From NCBI GenBank assembly GCA_964636655.1, contig CAZWTK010000052.1, positions 1 to 10,447 of the forward strand: a stretch of DNA of 10,447 nt, given 5' to 3'. The translations under genes were made by a program, and so were the position numbers. The notes beneath the pieces were generated by a model. The model was not told the DNA's origin. It did no database searches and saw only the letters and a list, made by a program, of their open reading frames with translations. Of this stretch, positions 4,538 to 10,447 are shown piece by piece. Numbering within the stretch: the first letter of the stretch is position 1; each line of letters starts with the position of its first letter. The DNA comes from Fen-549 sp964636655 (GTDB taxonomy: Bacteria > Actinomycetota > Thermoleophilia > Gaiellales > Gaiellaceae).

Positions 4538-7265
4538 ACCAACCTTTAAGCGGTGGGGCCCCGCGCACCGGCTCGACGCGAATACGAGCGTCTACCGGAA
4601 GATAGCCCTCGGGCAGTGCAAACAGCGGGTTGAGGTCGAGCTCTACGATCTCGGGCCGGTCGACGGAAAGCTTGGAGAGGCGGAGCACGAGGTCGATCAG
4701 CGCAGCGCGGTCGGCCGGCGGCGCGCCGCGGAAGCCCGCGATCAAGCGCTCTGTGCGGTCGCTCGAGACCAGCTCCTCGGCGTCACGGGTGGTGATCGGC
4801 GCGATCCGATAGGTCGTACCGGCGATCAGCTCGGCAAAGACGCCACCGGGCCCGAGCCCCACCAGCGGCCCGAACAGCGTGTCCTCGACGACACCGGCGA
4901 GAAGCTCGATCTTGCCGTCGACCTGCTGCTGAATCAAAGCCGGAAGGCCGATCCTCTCGAGCGTTTGCTCGAGCTCCTCGTCGCCACTGATACCAAGCGC
5001 GACCAGGCCCTTGTCGCTCTTGTGCAGGCCGGCTTCGGCCGCCTTGACGACGACCGGGTAGCCAAACTCCCTGGCGGTCGCCAGCGCCTCGTCACGGCTG
5101 GCGGCAACGCGTTGCTTGACGAAGGGGATGCCGTAGGCGCCGAGCAAGCGCTCGATCTCGTCGGCGTGCAGCCAGCCGTCGTCGTCGCGGGCGATCGCCT
5201 TGTTGACGACGGCGGCGCCGGCCTCGAAGTCGATCCCGTCGAGCTCCGGGATGATACCGAGTGGCCGACGCAACCACTGCCCGCGCCTGGCAGCGTGCCC
5301 AAGCGCGTGCGCCGCCGACTCGGGGAAGTTGAAGGAAACAGAGAGCGATCCGAAGACCCGGTCGGGGCTACCGGCGAAGACCGGGATGATCGGCTTGGTC
5401 GGCTTGTCCTCCGCCAACACCTGCTCGATTGCCTCGACGATCCTCTCGGTCTTGACGCTGACCATCGGGATCGAAAGGACTATCACGGAATCGACACGGG
5501 CATCGGCTAGCGCGATCCGGATCGCCTCGGAGAACGACTCTCCGGGCGCAGTCCCGAGCATGTCAACCGGGTTGCGGACGGTGGCTTCCTTGGGGAGCAG
5601 CTTGCGCAGCTTTTCCTGGCTACCCTCTGTCAGCTCGGGCAGATTCAGCCCGACCGCCTCGCAGGCGTCGGCGCAGAGCACGGCCAGACCACCCGCGTTG
5701 GTCACGATTGCGACCCGGTTACCGGCGGGGAGCGGTTGCCCCGCAAGAAGGCGGGCGGTCTCGAGCAGTTCCGCGAAGGTCTCGGCGCGAGTCACGCCGG
5801 CCTGGTGGAAGAGAGCCGCGGTTGCCGTCTCGGAGCTGGCGAGCGCCGCGGTGTGCGAGCTGGCAGCGCGCCGGCCGGCCGTAGATCGCCCACTCTTCAG
5901 GGCCAGGATCGGTTTCTGCCGAGCTACGCGACGGGCGATACGGGCGAATTTCTTCGGGTTTCCGAACGACTCCAGGTAGAGCAGGATGAGGTCGGTCGTC
6001 TCGTCGTCTTCCCACCACTCGAGCAGGTCGTTGGGTGAGACATCGGCCGTGTTACCGACCGAGACGAAGGCCGAAACCCCGAGACCGCGAGCACGCGCCG
6101 CGTCTAGGAGCGCGACGCCGAGCGCGCCGCTCTGCGAAGACAGCGCCAGCCGTCCGAAGGGAGGCTCGACGGCGCCGAAGGTGGCGTTGAGGCGCGGAGC
6201 GGCCGATGCGAGGCCGAGGATGTTCGGGCCGAGCAGGCGGCCTCCGTGCATGCGCACGAGCGCCAACAGCTCTTCTTGCAGGTCCTGCCCATCGACACCG
6301 ACTTCGGCGAAGCCGGCGGAGATGACGGCGATGGCGCGGATACCCTTGCGCAGCGCATCGTCGACTACGTCGAGTACGACTCTAGCCGGCGTGCAGACAA
6401 TGGCCAGGTCGATCGTGTCTTCGATCTCGTCGACCGAGCTGTAGGCGCGCACCCCCGCGACGGGGGTCGCCGATGAGTTGACCGGATAGACGACGCCCTT
6501 GAAGCCGGCATGCAGGATGTTCCGGAAGAGATCGCCGCCGATCGATCCTTCACGCGAGGAGGCTCCGATAATGGCCACGCTGCGGGGCAGGAAGAAGGGT
6601 CGGAGCGATGTCACGACCGCTTCGTGATCTCTGGCGCCGACCCATTCGAGCAGGTGCTCGGTCGGCGCGAGCGAGATCTCCATCTCGACGATGCCGCTGT
6701 CGAGCTCGCGATGGAGACTGAAACCGCTCAGAGACAGCATCTCGAGCGCCTTCACGTTGTCGGCCTTGACCAGAGCGACGAAGCTGCGGATTCCTACTGC
6801 CGAGGCACGTGCGACGAGCTGATTGAAGACCTGAGTTCCGAGCCCTCGACCCTGGAGGTCGTCGGACACGACGAAGGACACCTCGGCTCGATCGCGCTGC
6901 CGTAGGCGATCGTAGCTGCCGAGGGCGAGAACCTCCTCGCCGCCTGTGCCCGCACGCGTGGCGATCAGCGCGCCCTGCTCGAGCCAGTCGCAGTCGACCA
7001 TCCCCTCGAGTAGCGAGGCGTCGACCGAGGCGGCGCCGTGGAAGCGCTGGGTATAGCTCTCGGGCGAGAGGGTGCGAAGGAACTCGACGACCGATTCGAC
7101 CTCTTCGGCTCGAGGGGGCCTCAGCCGGACGGTGCTGCCGTCGCGGAGGATGACGTCGGTTGGGCCAGAGAGCAACTCGCGCGCGCGAACTTTTTCGGTC
7201 AGCTCAACCTCGGACTCGTACTGCGCCTCGGCCGAGGTGACGGCGCTGTCGGCACTCTCTGACAT
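4536..7265 (-). CDS. Pat-like protein acetyltransferase: N-terminal GNAT fused to NDP-forming acyl-CoA synthetase module
   Basis: This 909-residue fusion starts with a GNAT domain (about 36-200). The acetyl-CoA loop is QGRGLG (138-143) and the likely general base is E128 in AEVSF. Next come a CoA-binding Rossmann domain (about 225-320, AIIGAS at 231-236), two succinyl-CoA-ligase-like domains (about 340-640) and an ATP-grasp domain (about 685-900; VVVKAAEAGLHKSDKG near 738-753, ELDLNP 875-880). Proteins of this make-up are lysine acetyltransferases that inactivate Acs and other acyl-CoA synthetases; the GNAT-first order is the form described from Streptomyces. acs lies just upstream on the same strand, supporting that role. 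H471 sits where ADP-forming acetyl-CoA synthetases carry their phospho-histidine, but the surrounding loop reads SHTAALASS, not the usual SHTGALAGS-like sequence. Residual synthetase activity is therefore possible but uncertain. The ATG start has AAGGAG six bases upstream (7272-7277). Confidence 0.9.
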   Translation of the reverse strand: MSESADSAVTSAEAQYESEVELTEKVRARELLSGPTDVILRDGSTVRLRPPRAEEVESVVEFLRTLSPESYTQRFHGAASVDASLLEGMVDCDWLEQGALIATRAGTGGEEVLALGSYDRLRQRDRAEVSFVVSDDLQGRGLGTQVFNQLVARASAVGIRSFVALVKADNVKALEMLSLSGFSLHRELDSGIVEMEISLAPTEHLLEWVGARDHEAVVTSLRPFFLPRSVAIIGASSREGSIGGDLFRNILHAGFKGVVYPVNSSATPVAGVRAYSSVDEIEDTIDLAIVCTPARVVLDVVDDALRKGIRAIAVISAGFAEVGVDGQDLQEELLALVRMHGGRLLGPNILGLASAAPRLNATFGAVEPPFGRLALSSQSGALGVALLDAARARGLGVSAFVSVGNTADVSPNDLLEWWEDDETTDLILLYLESFGNPKKFARIARRVARQKPILALKSGRSTAGRRAASSHTAALASSETATAALFHQAGVTRAETFAELLETARLLAGQPLPAGNRVAIVTNAGGLAVLCADACEAVGLNLPELTEGSQEKLRKLLPKEATVRNPVDMLGTAPGESFSEAIRIALADARVDSVIVLSIPMVSVKTERIVEAIEQVLAEDKPTKPIIPVFAGSPDRVFGSLSVSFNFPESAAHALGHAARRGQWLRRPLGIIPELDGIDFEAGAAVVNKAIARDDDGWLHADEIERLLGAYGIPFVKQRVAASRDEALATAREFGYPVVVKAAEAGLHKSDKGLVALGISGDEELEQTLERIGLPALIQQQVDGKIELLAGVVEDTLFGPLVGLGPGGVFAELIAGTTYRIAPITTRDAEELVSSDRTERLIAGFRGAPPADRAALIDLVLRLSKLSVDRPEIVELDLNPLFALPEGYLPVDARIRVEPVRGAPPLKGW

Positions 7266-7271
7266 CTTTCG

Positions 7272-7277
7272 CTCCTT
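7272..7277 (-). promoter_or_regulatory. Ribosome binding site of the Pat-like gene
   Basis: Minus-strand AAGGAG lies six bases before ATG 7265. It supports independent translation initiation of the acetyltransferase and fixes its start. Confidence 0.7.
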
Positions 7278-7286
7278 ACTCTCTCT

Positions 7287-7409
7287 TCAGTTCTCGTGGA
7301 ACTCTCCGCTCGCGCCGGCGAGACGCAGGATCTCGTCCGCGGCGTCTCCGCGAAGGGTTGCTCCCTGCGTACTCACCGTCAGTCTAGGCGCGGACAAGAG
7401 CCGGTTCAT
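7287..7409 (-). CDS. Possible 40-residue small protein between acs and the Pat-like gene
   Basis: An ATG at 7409 opens a 40-codon frame ending in TGA at 7287-7289, 21 bp before the Pat-like start. The predicted peptide begins MNRLLSAPRL and ends with an acidic helix-like stretch (GDAADEILRLAGASGEFHEN), with no membrane segment or cysteine. I do not recognise a family. It has the same strand and position as a cistron between acs and pat, and codons ending in G or C are frequent, but in a GC-rich genome a frame this short can arise by chance. The ATG lies inside the loop of a 10-bp inverted repeat and has only a weak GCAGG upstream. A GTG at codon 12 is an alternative start. It could be a small protein, a translated leader for pat, or nothing. 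Confidence 0.3.
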   Translation of the reverse strand: MNRLLSAPRLTVSTQGATLRGDAADEILRLAGASGEFHEN

Positions 7410-7426
7410 GGTACCTGCGCCTAGAC
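7382..7426. repeat. 10-bp perfect inverted repeat between acs and the Pat-like gene
   Basis: GTCTAGGCGC (7382-7391) and GCGCCTAGAC (7417-7426) are exact reverse complements separated by 25 bp. On the minus strand the promoter-proximal arm is part of GCCTAGACT, which contains TAGACT (plus-strand 7381-7386), a fit to the TANNNT -10 pattern. It may therefore be an operator over a pat promoter, or an RNA stem whose loop holds the small-ORF start codon. Arm centres are 35 bp apart. Confidence 0.55.
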
Positions 7427-7446
7427 CGCCGATTAGGCTCACGGAA

Positions 7447-7486
7447 ATCGCCGCCGGCCGAGGCTTTAGGCCGAGCCGGCGACGAT
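7447..7486 (-). terminator. Strong hairpin after acs with a poor T-tract (terminator, attenuator or 3' stabiliser)
   Basis: Beginning 25 bases beyond the acs stop, the minus strand has a 12-bp stem made of plus-strand 7447-7458 and 7475-7486, with one G-U pair, closing a 16-nt loop that can form a further GGC/GCC stem. Only three T residues follow (plus-strand 7445-7447, the first belonging to the stem edge). This is weak for full intrinsic termination. Partial read-through into pat, or protection of the acs mRNA 3' end, is equally plausible. Confidence 0.5.
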
Positions 7487-7511
7487 TCCCGAGCAGTCGT
7501 ATCTCGTGACG

Positions 7512-9476
7512 TTAGGGCTTCGTCTGTGCCTGCTGCTGGATCTTGGCCAGCACGGTCGGATCGGCGAGCGTCGTCGTGTCGCCGAGCTCGCGATTCTCGG
7601 CCACGTCGCGCAGGAGGCGGCGCATGATCTTGCCGCTTCTCGTCTTCGGCAGCTCCGCGGTGACGACGATGCTCGCCGGCCGGGCGATCGGGCCGATCTT
7701 CTTGCCGACGTGGCCACGCAGCTCCTTGATGATCTCCTCCGAGCCCTCCTTGCTGCCCTTGAGCGTCACGAAGGCAACGATGGCCTGACCGGTGACCGGA
7801 TCGGCACGACCGCAAACCGCGGCTTCGGCAACCATCGGATGATCGACCAGGGCGCTCTCGATCTCGATCGTCGAAAGGCGGTGGCCTGAGATGTTCATCA
7901 CGTCATCGACGCGGCCAAGCAGCCAGTAATCGCCGTCCTCGTCGATGCGGGCGCCGTCGCCGGCGGCGTAGTTACCGGGGAAAAGCGACCAGTAGTTGGA
8001 GAGGTAACGCTCCGGATCGTTGTAGATGCCGCGCAGCATCGCCGGCCAGGGGTGGCGCAGTACGAGGTAACCGCCGCCGCCGGGCCCGACCTCGTTCGAC
8101 GACTCGTCGTAGACGGCCGCATCGACGCCCGGGAAGGGCTTGTTGGCCGAGCCGGGCTTGAGCGTCGTGACACCGGGAAGCGGCGTGATCAGGATCATTC
8201 CGGTCTCGGTCTGCCACCAGGTGTCGATGACCGGCGCCTTGTCGCCGCCGATGTGCTCGCGGTACCAGGTCCAGGCCTCGGGGTTGATCGGCTCGCCGAC
8301 CGTGCCGAGCAGCCTGATCTTGGACAGGTCGTGCTTCTGCGCGTACTCCGGGCCCCATTTCATGTGCGAGCGGATCGCGGTCGGCGCCGTGTAGAGGATG
8401 GTCACGCCGTAGCGCTCGCAGATCTCCCACCAGCGATCCTTGTCGGGAAAGTCCGGTGTTCCCTCGAAGATCACCGAGGTGGCCTGGTTGGCCAGCGGCC
8501 CGTAGACGATGTAGGAGTGGCCGGTGATCCAGCCGATATCCGCCGTGCAGAAGTAAACGTCGGTCTCGGGCTTGAGGTCGAAGATGTAGTCGTGCGTCGT
8601 GGCGACGCCGACCAGATAGCCGGCCGTCGTGTGCACGATTCCCTTGGGCTTTGCGGTCGTGCCGCTGGTGTACATAAGGAAGAGGAGATCCTCGGAGTCC
8701 ATCGGCTCGCAGGGGCAAGTCGCCGGATCGTCCGAGGCGTCCTTGGCCAGATCTTCGAAGCGGATGTCGCGGCCTTCCGTCCAGGCCACGTCGCCGCCGG
8801 AGTGCTTGATGACGAGCATCGTCTTGATGCTCGGCGTGTTGGCGGCAGCCTCGTCGGCGATCTTCTTCAGCCCGAGCGGCTTGCCGCGCCGGTAGCCCTC
8901 GTCCTGGGTGATCACGATCTCGGCCTCGAAGTCGTTGGCGCGGTCGGCGAGCGACTCGGCCGAGAAGCCGCCGAAGACGACGCAGTGCGGGGCGCCGAGA
9001 CGCGCGCAGGCAAGCATGGCGATCGGCAGCTCCGCGATCATCCCCAGGTAGATGGCGACGTGCGTTCCCTTCTTCACGCCGATCGACTTGAGCACGTTGG
9101 CGAAGCGAACAACCTCGCTCTGCAGGTCGGAATAGGTGATCGTGCGCCGTGTGTCGGCCAGCTCGCCTTCCCAGTAGAAGGCGACCTTGTCGCCGGCGCC
9201 CGACTCGACGTGGCGATCGACGCAGTTGTAACAGACGTTCAGCTTGCCGCCGAGATACCACTTGGCGTAGGGCATCTCCCACTCGTAGAGCTTGTCGTAG
9301 GGTGTGAACCAGGAGACGCGCTCGCGGCCCTCCGTGTCCCAGAACTCCTCGAAGTCGCGCTCGTAGATGTCGGCCTTGGCGTTGGCCTGCGCCGCGAATT
9401 CGGGCGAGGGCGGATAGCGCCGCTCTCCTATAAACATCGTTTGGATGGCGTGCTCGCCCTGCTCACTGCTGCCCAT
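7512..9476 (-). CDS. acs: Acetyl-CoA synthetase, AMP-forming
   Basis: This 654-residue enzyme converts acetate, ATP and CoA to acetyl-CoA, AMP and pyrophosphate in the cytoplasm; the length is normal for Acs. Visible motifs are the phosphate loop YTSGTTAKPKG (269-279), TWWQTETG (419-426), YAAGDGARIDEDGDYW (503-518), the hinge region GRVDDVMNISGHR (521-533) and the C-terminal LPKTRSGK with catalytic K616. W421 corresponds to the tryptophan that limits the acyl pocket, and TADIGWITGH and GTVGEPIN keep the pocket shape, so acetate (perhaps propionate) is the expected substrate. K616 is the residue acetylated by Pat in studied bacteria, and a Pat-like gene follows on the same strand. The ATG start is supported by AGGAGG six bases upstream (9483-9488). 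The gene diverges from a metallophosphoesterase, and its promoter region holds repeats that may be regulatory. Confidence 0.97.
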   Translation of the reverse strand: MGSSEQGEHAIQTMFIGERRYPPSPEFAAQANAKADIYERDFEEFWDTEGRERVSWFTPYDKLYEWEMPYAKWYLGGKLNVCYNCVDRHVESGAGDKVAFYWEGELADTRRTITYSDLQSEVVRFANVLKSIGVKKGTHVAIYLGMIAELPIAMLACARLGAPHCVVFGGFSAESLADRANDFEAEIVITQDEGYRRGKPLGLKKIADEAAANTPSIKTMLVIKHSGGDVAWTEGRDIRFEDLAKDASDDPATCPCEPMDSEDLLFLMYTSGTTAKPKGIVHTTAGYLVGVATTHDYIFDLKPETDVYFCTADIGWITGHSYIVYGPLANQATSVIFEGTPDFPDKDRWWEICERYGVTILYTAPTAIRSHMKWGPEYAQKHDLSKIRLLGTVGEPINPEAWTWYREHIGGDKAPVIDTWWQTETGMILITPLPGVTTLKPGSANKPFPGVDAAVYDESSNEVGPGGGGYLVLRHPWPAMLRGIYNDPERYLSNYWSLFPGNYAAGDGARIDEDGDYWLLGRVDDVMNISGHRLSTIEIESALVDHPMVAEAAVCGRADPVTGQAIVAFVTLKGSKEGSEEIIKELRGHVGKKIGPIARPASIVVTAELPKTRSGKIMRRLLRDVAENRELGDTTTLADPTVLAKIQQQAQTKP

Positions 9477-9482
9477 GCTCGA

Positions 9483-9488
9483 CCTCCT
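9483..9488 (-). promoter_or_regulatory. Ribosome binding site of acs
   Basis: Minus-strand AGGAGG lies six bases before ATG 9476. This optimal site decides the acs start. Confidence 0.8.
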
Positions 9489-9501
9489 GGAGTTTCAAAT
9501 A

Positions 9502-9519
9502 CCGACGTGTACCCGACGT
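9502..9519. repeat. Tandem CCGACGT direct repeat, 11-bp period, upstream of acs
   Basis: CCGACGT occurs at 9502-9508 and again at 9513-9519, separated by GTAC. The 11-bp period is close to one helical turn, as in binding sites for regulators that dock as head-to-tail dimers. It lies 26-43 bp upstream of the acs start codon. The repeat is plain to see; a regulatory role is inference. Confidence 0.4.
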
Positions 9520-9540
9520 CATCTCGGCTGGCGAGGCGGC

Positions 9541-9569
9541 TTTCGGCCGATCGATTTTGATCGCCGAAA
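9541..9569. promoter_or_regulatory. Near-perfect palindrome in the acs / phosphoesterase divergent region
   Basis: TTTCGG, one unpaired C, then CGATC (9541-9552) mirror GATCGCCGAAA (9559-9569) around GATTTT, giving 11 paired positions. There is no T-tract directly after either arm outside the palindrome that would make it a convincing terminator. It lies in the most AT-rich part of the 238-bp divergent intergenic region (9477-9714), where the acs promoter is expected. It looks like an operator; the binding factor is unknown. I could not place -35/-10 hexamers for either gene with confidence. Confidence 0.4.
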
Positions 9570-9714
9570 AACTGCCCGAGTCAGTAAAAATGACCTGGTT
9601 TTCTTGCGGCGCAAAGGCTATCACTGGCCATCCCGGCGCCGCATCGTGGTCTGCGGATGGAAAACGCGCCCTGGCGCCCGGTTGACGATCGGCCGCGCCG
9701 GGGAAAAGCCGGCG

Positions 9715-10371
9715 GTGCGCCTCGCCTACTTCAGCGACGTCCACGATCGCTTCGAAACCGTGACCGATGCGATGGGCGCGATCGGCGACGTAGACCTGAT
9801 CGTGATCGGCGGCGACATCACCAGTCGCGGCACCGCCGACGACGCAGCGCGCGCGCTCGAGCTGTGGCGGCCGCTTGCGCCGCGCCTGCTGGCGGTTTCG
9901 GGAAACTGGGACTCCGCCGCCATCGACGCCCTGCTGGCCAGGCGCGGGGCGGCACTCGACGGGCGCGGAGTCGTGCTGGGCGAGACGGGCCTGTGTGGGG
10001 CTTCGGGCTCGCCTCCCTCGACCATCCACTCTCCTTACGAGCTCGAGGAGGTCGAGATCCTACGCCGGCTGGAGCGGGGCTTCGCCGCGATCGAAGGCTG
10101 CCGCGTACGCGTCGTCTGTCCGCACGCGCCGCCCGTCGGCACGACCTGCGACCAGATGTACGGCGGCGATCACATCGGCTCGAGCGCGGTGCGCTCCTTC
10201 ATCGAGCGGCGCAGGCCCGAGCTCGTCCTCTGCGGCCACGTGCACGAGGCGCGCGGTTTCGACCGAATCGACGCTAGTCTGATCGTGAACTCGGGCGCGG
10301 CGCGCGACGGGCATCACGCAGTGGTCGCAATCGAGAACGGTGAAGTGGAGGTTTCGCTCGACGCGGACTAG
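9715..10371 (+). CDS. Small metallophosphoesterase (calcineurin-like, YfcE/MJ0936-type)
   Basis: This calcineurin-like phosphoesterase of about 218 residues carries the full dinuclear-metal motif set in order: D8-V-H10, G-G-D34, G-N64-W-D, H137 in CPHAPP and G-H175-V-H177. It probably hydrolyses a phosphodiester or phosphomonoester in the cytoplasm; there is no signal peptide or membrane segment. The short, single-domain form resembles YfcE/MJ0936-like enzymes, whose physiological substrates are poorly known. The start chosen is GTG at 9715, because the first beta-strand (RLAYFSDVH) follows at once and a GGGGA lies about 10 nt upstream. The frame stays open back to 9445, but that extension overlaps the start of acs on the other strand and has no conserved features; a TTG at 9682 is another option. 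It diverges from acs, with no clear functional link. Confidence 0.87.
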   Translation: MRLAYFSDVHDRFETVTDAMGAIGDVDLIVIGGDITSRGTADDAARALELWRPLAPRLLAVSGNWDSAAIDALLARRGAALDGRGVVLGETGLCGASGSPPSTIHSPYELEEVEILRRLERGFAAIEGCRVRVVCPHAPPVGTTCDQMYGGDHIGSSAVRSFIERRRPELVLCGHVHEARGFDRIDASLIVNSGAARDGHHAVVAIENGEVEVSLDAD

Positions 10372-10382
10372 GCCCGAGTGCG

Positions 10383-10447
10383 TCAGTCTCCAGGCCGATC
10401 GAAGCGGCGCTCGAGCCGACGGAAGACACCCGGTGCCAGGCCGCGCA
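10383..10447 (-). CDS. Possible C-terminal end of a minus-strand gene, cut by the window
   Basis: The minus strand is open from the window edge to a TGA at 10383-10385. It gives 20 residues, RGLAPGVFRRLERRFDRPGD, a composition typical of a real C-terminus in this GC-rich genome. It would converge on the metallophosphoesterase with 11 bp between the stops. The fragment is too short to assign a family, and a chance open frame is possible. Confidence 0.3.
   Translation of the reverse strand, partial: RGLAPGVFRRLERRFDRPGD

Noticed and set aside
4449..5510. A 353-codon plus-strand frame opposite the 3' part of the Pat-like gene
   Set aside because: It runs through the terminator hairpin and the ATP-grasp coding region on the other strand, with no conserved motif.
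7972..9282. A 436-codon minus-strand frame inside acs
   Set aside because: It is in a shifted frame of acs, very rich in Arg, Ala and Gly, with no domain signature; a codon-bias shadow.
8052..9560. A 502-codon plus-strand open frame antisense to acs
   Set aside because: It lies wholly opposite the unmistakable acs gene and its product has no recognisable motif. Long antisense frames are expected opposite GC-rich genes with strong third-position bias.
9445..9714. N-terminal extension of the metallophosphoesterase
   Set aside because: It overlaps the acs start on the opposite strand and the regulatory repeats, and the catalytic fold begins immediately after GTG 9715.
1..10447. Mobile elements, CRISPR arrays, tRNA or rRNA genes, or a novel defence system
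   Set aside because: No transposase or integrase motifs, no regularly spaced repeats, no tRNA-like T-arm or acceptor pairs, and every long gene has an ordinary family assignment.

Overview
The window is GC-rich, densely packed bacterial chromosome with long spurious reading frames antisense to the real genes. A DsbA-like/VKOR pair, a NarL-type two-component system of DevS/DevR style, and an acetyltransferase with its GNAT domain at the N-terminus all suggest an Actinomycetota, perhaps a deep branch such as Thermoleophilia. That placement is inferred from gene content and was not tested by a search.

Layout. Bases 2-385 (+) are the C-terminal part of a class II aldolase/adducin-family protein. 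It converges on a minus-strand operon (2503 to 409) encoding a membrane-anchored DsbA-like thioredoxin-fold protein, a VKOR-family membrane protein and an NAD(P)-dependent epimerase/reductase. Both junctions in that operon are 4-bp stop/start overlaps. Diverging from it is a histidine kinase and response regulator operon (2638-4343, +), also joined by ATGA. It is followed by 143 bp without a recognised gene and then a very strong intrinsic terminator (4487-4537), whose T-tract overlaps the stop codon of the converging gene.

The right half is an acetate-activation region on the minus strand. acs (9476 to 7512) encodes AMP-forming acetyl-CoA synthetase. Downstream, after 246 bp, is a 909-residue protein (7265 to 4536) with an N-terminal GNAT domain followed by a complete NDP-forming acyl-CoA synthetase module. 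This is the architecture of Pat-type protein acetyltransferases, whose classic substrate is the catalytic lysine of Acs. The gap between them holds a strong hairpin, a 10-bp inverted repeat and a possible 40-codon ORF. Diverging from acs is a small metallophosphoesterase (9715-10371, +). The last 65 bases may hold the 3' end of another minus-strand gene.

How the genes work together. DsbA-like protein and VKOR form a thiol-oxidation pair: VKOR reoxidises DsbA and passes electrons to quinone. The kinase/regulator is a soluble GAF-sensing switch of unknown stimulus. Acs and the Pat-like protein probably form an enzyme/modifier pair that sets acetate assimilation. I saw no mobile element, CRISPR array, tRNA or rRNA, and nothing resembling a wholly new defence or biosynthetic system. 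The points most worth following up are the acs-pat intergenic region, the retained catalytic histidine in the Pat-like protein, and the structured stretch at 4344-4537.
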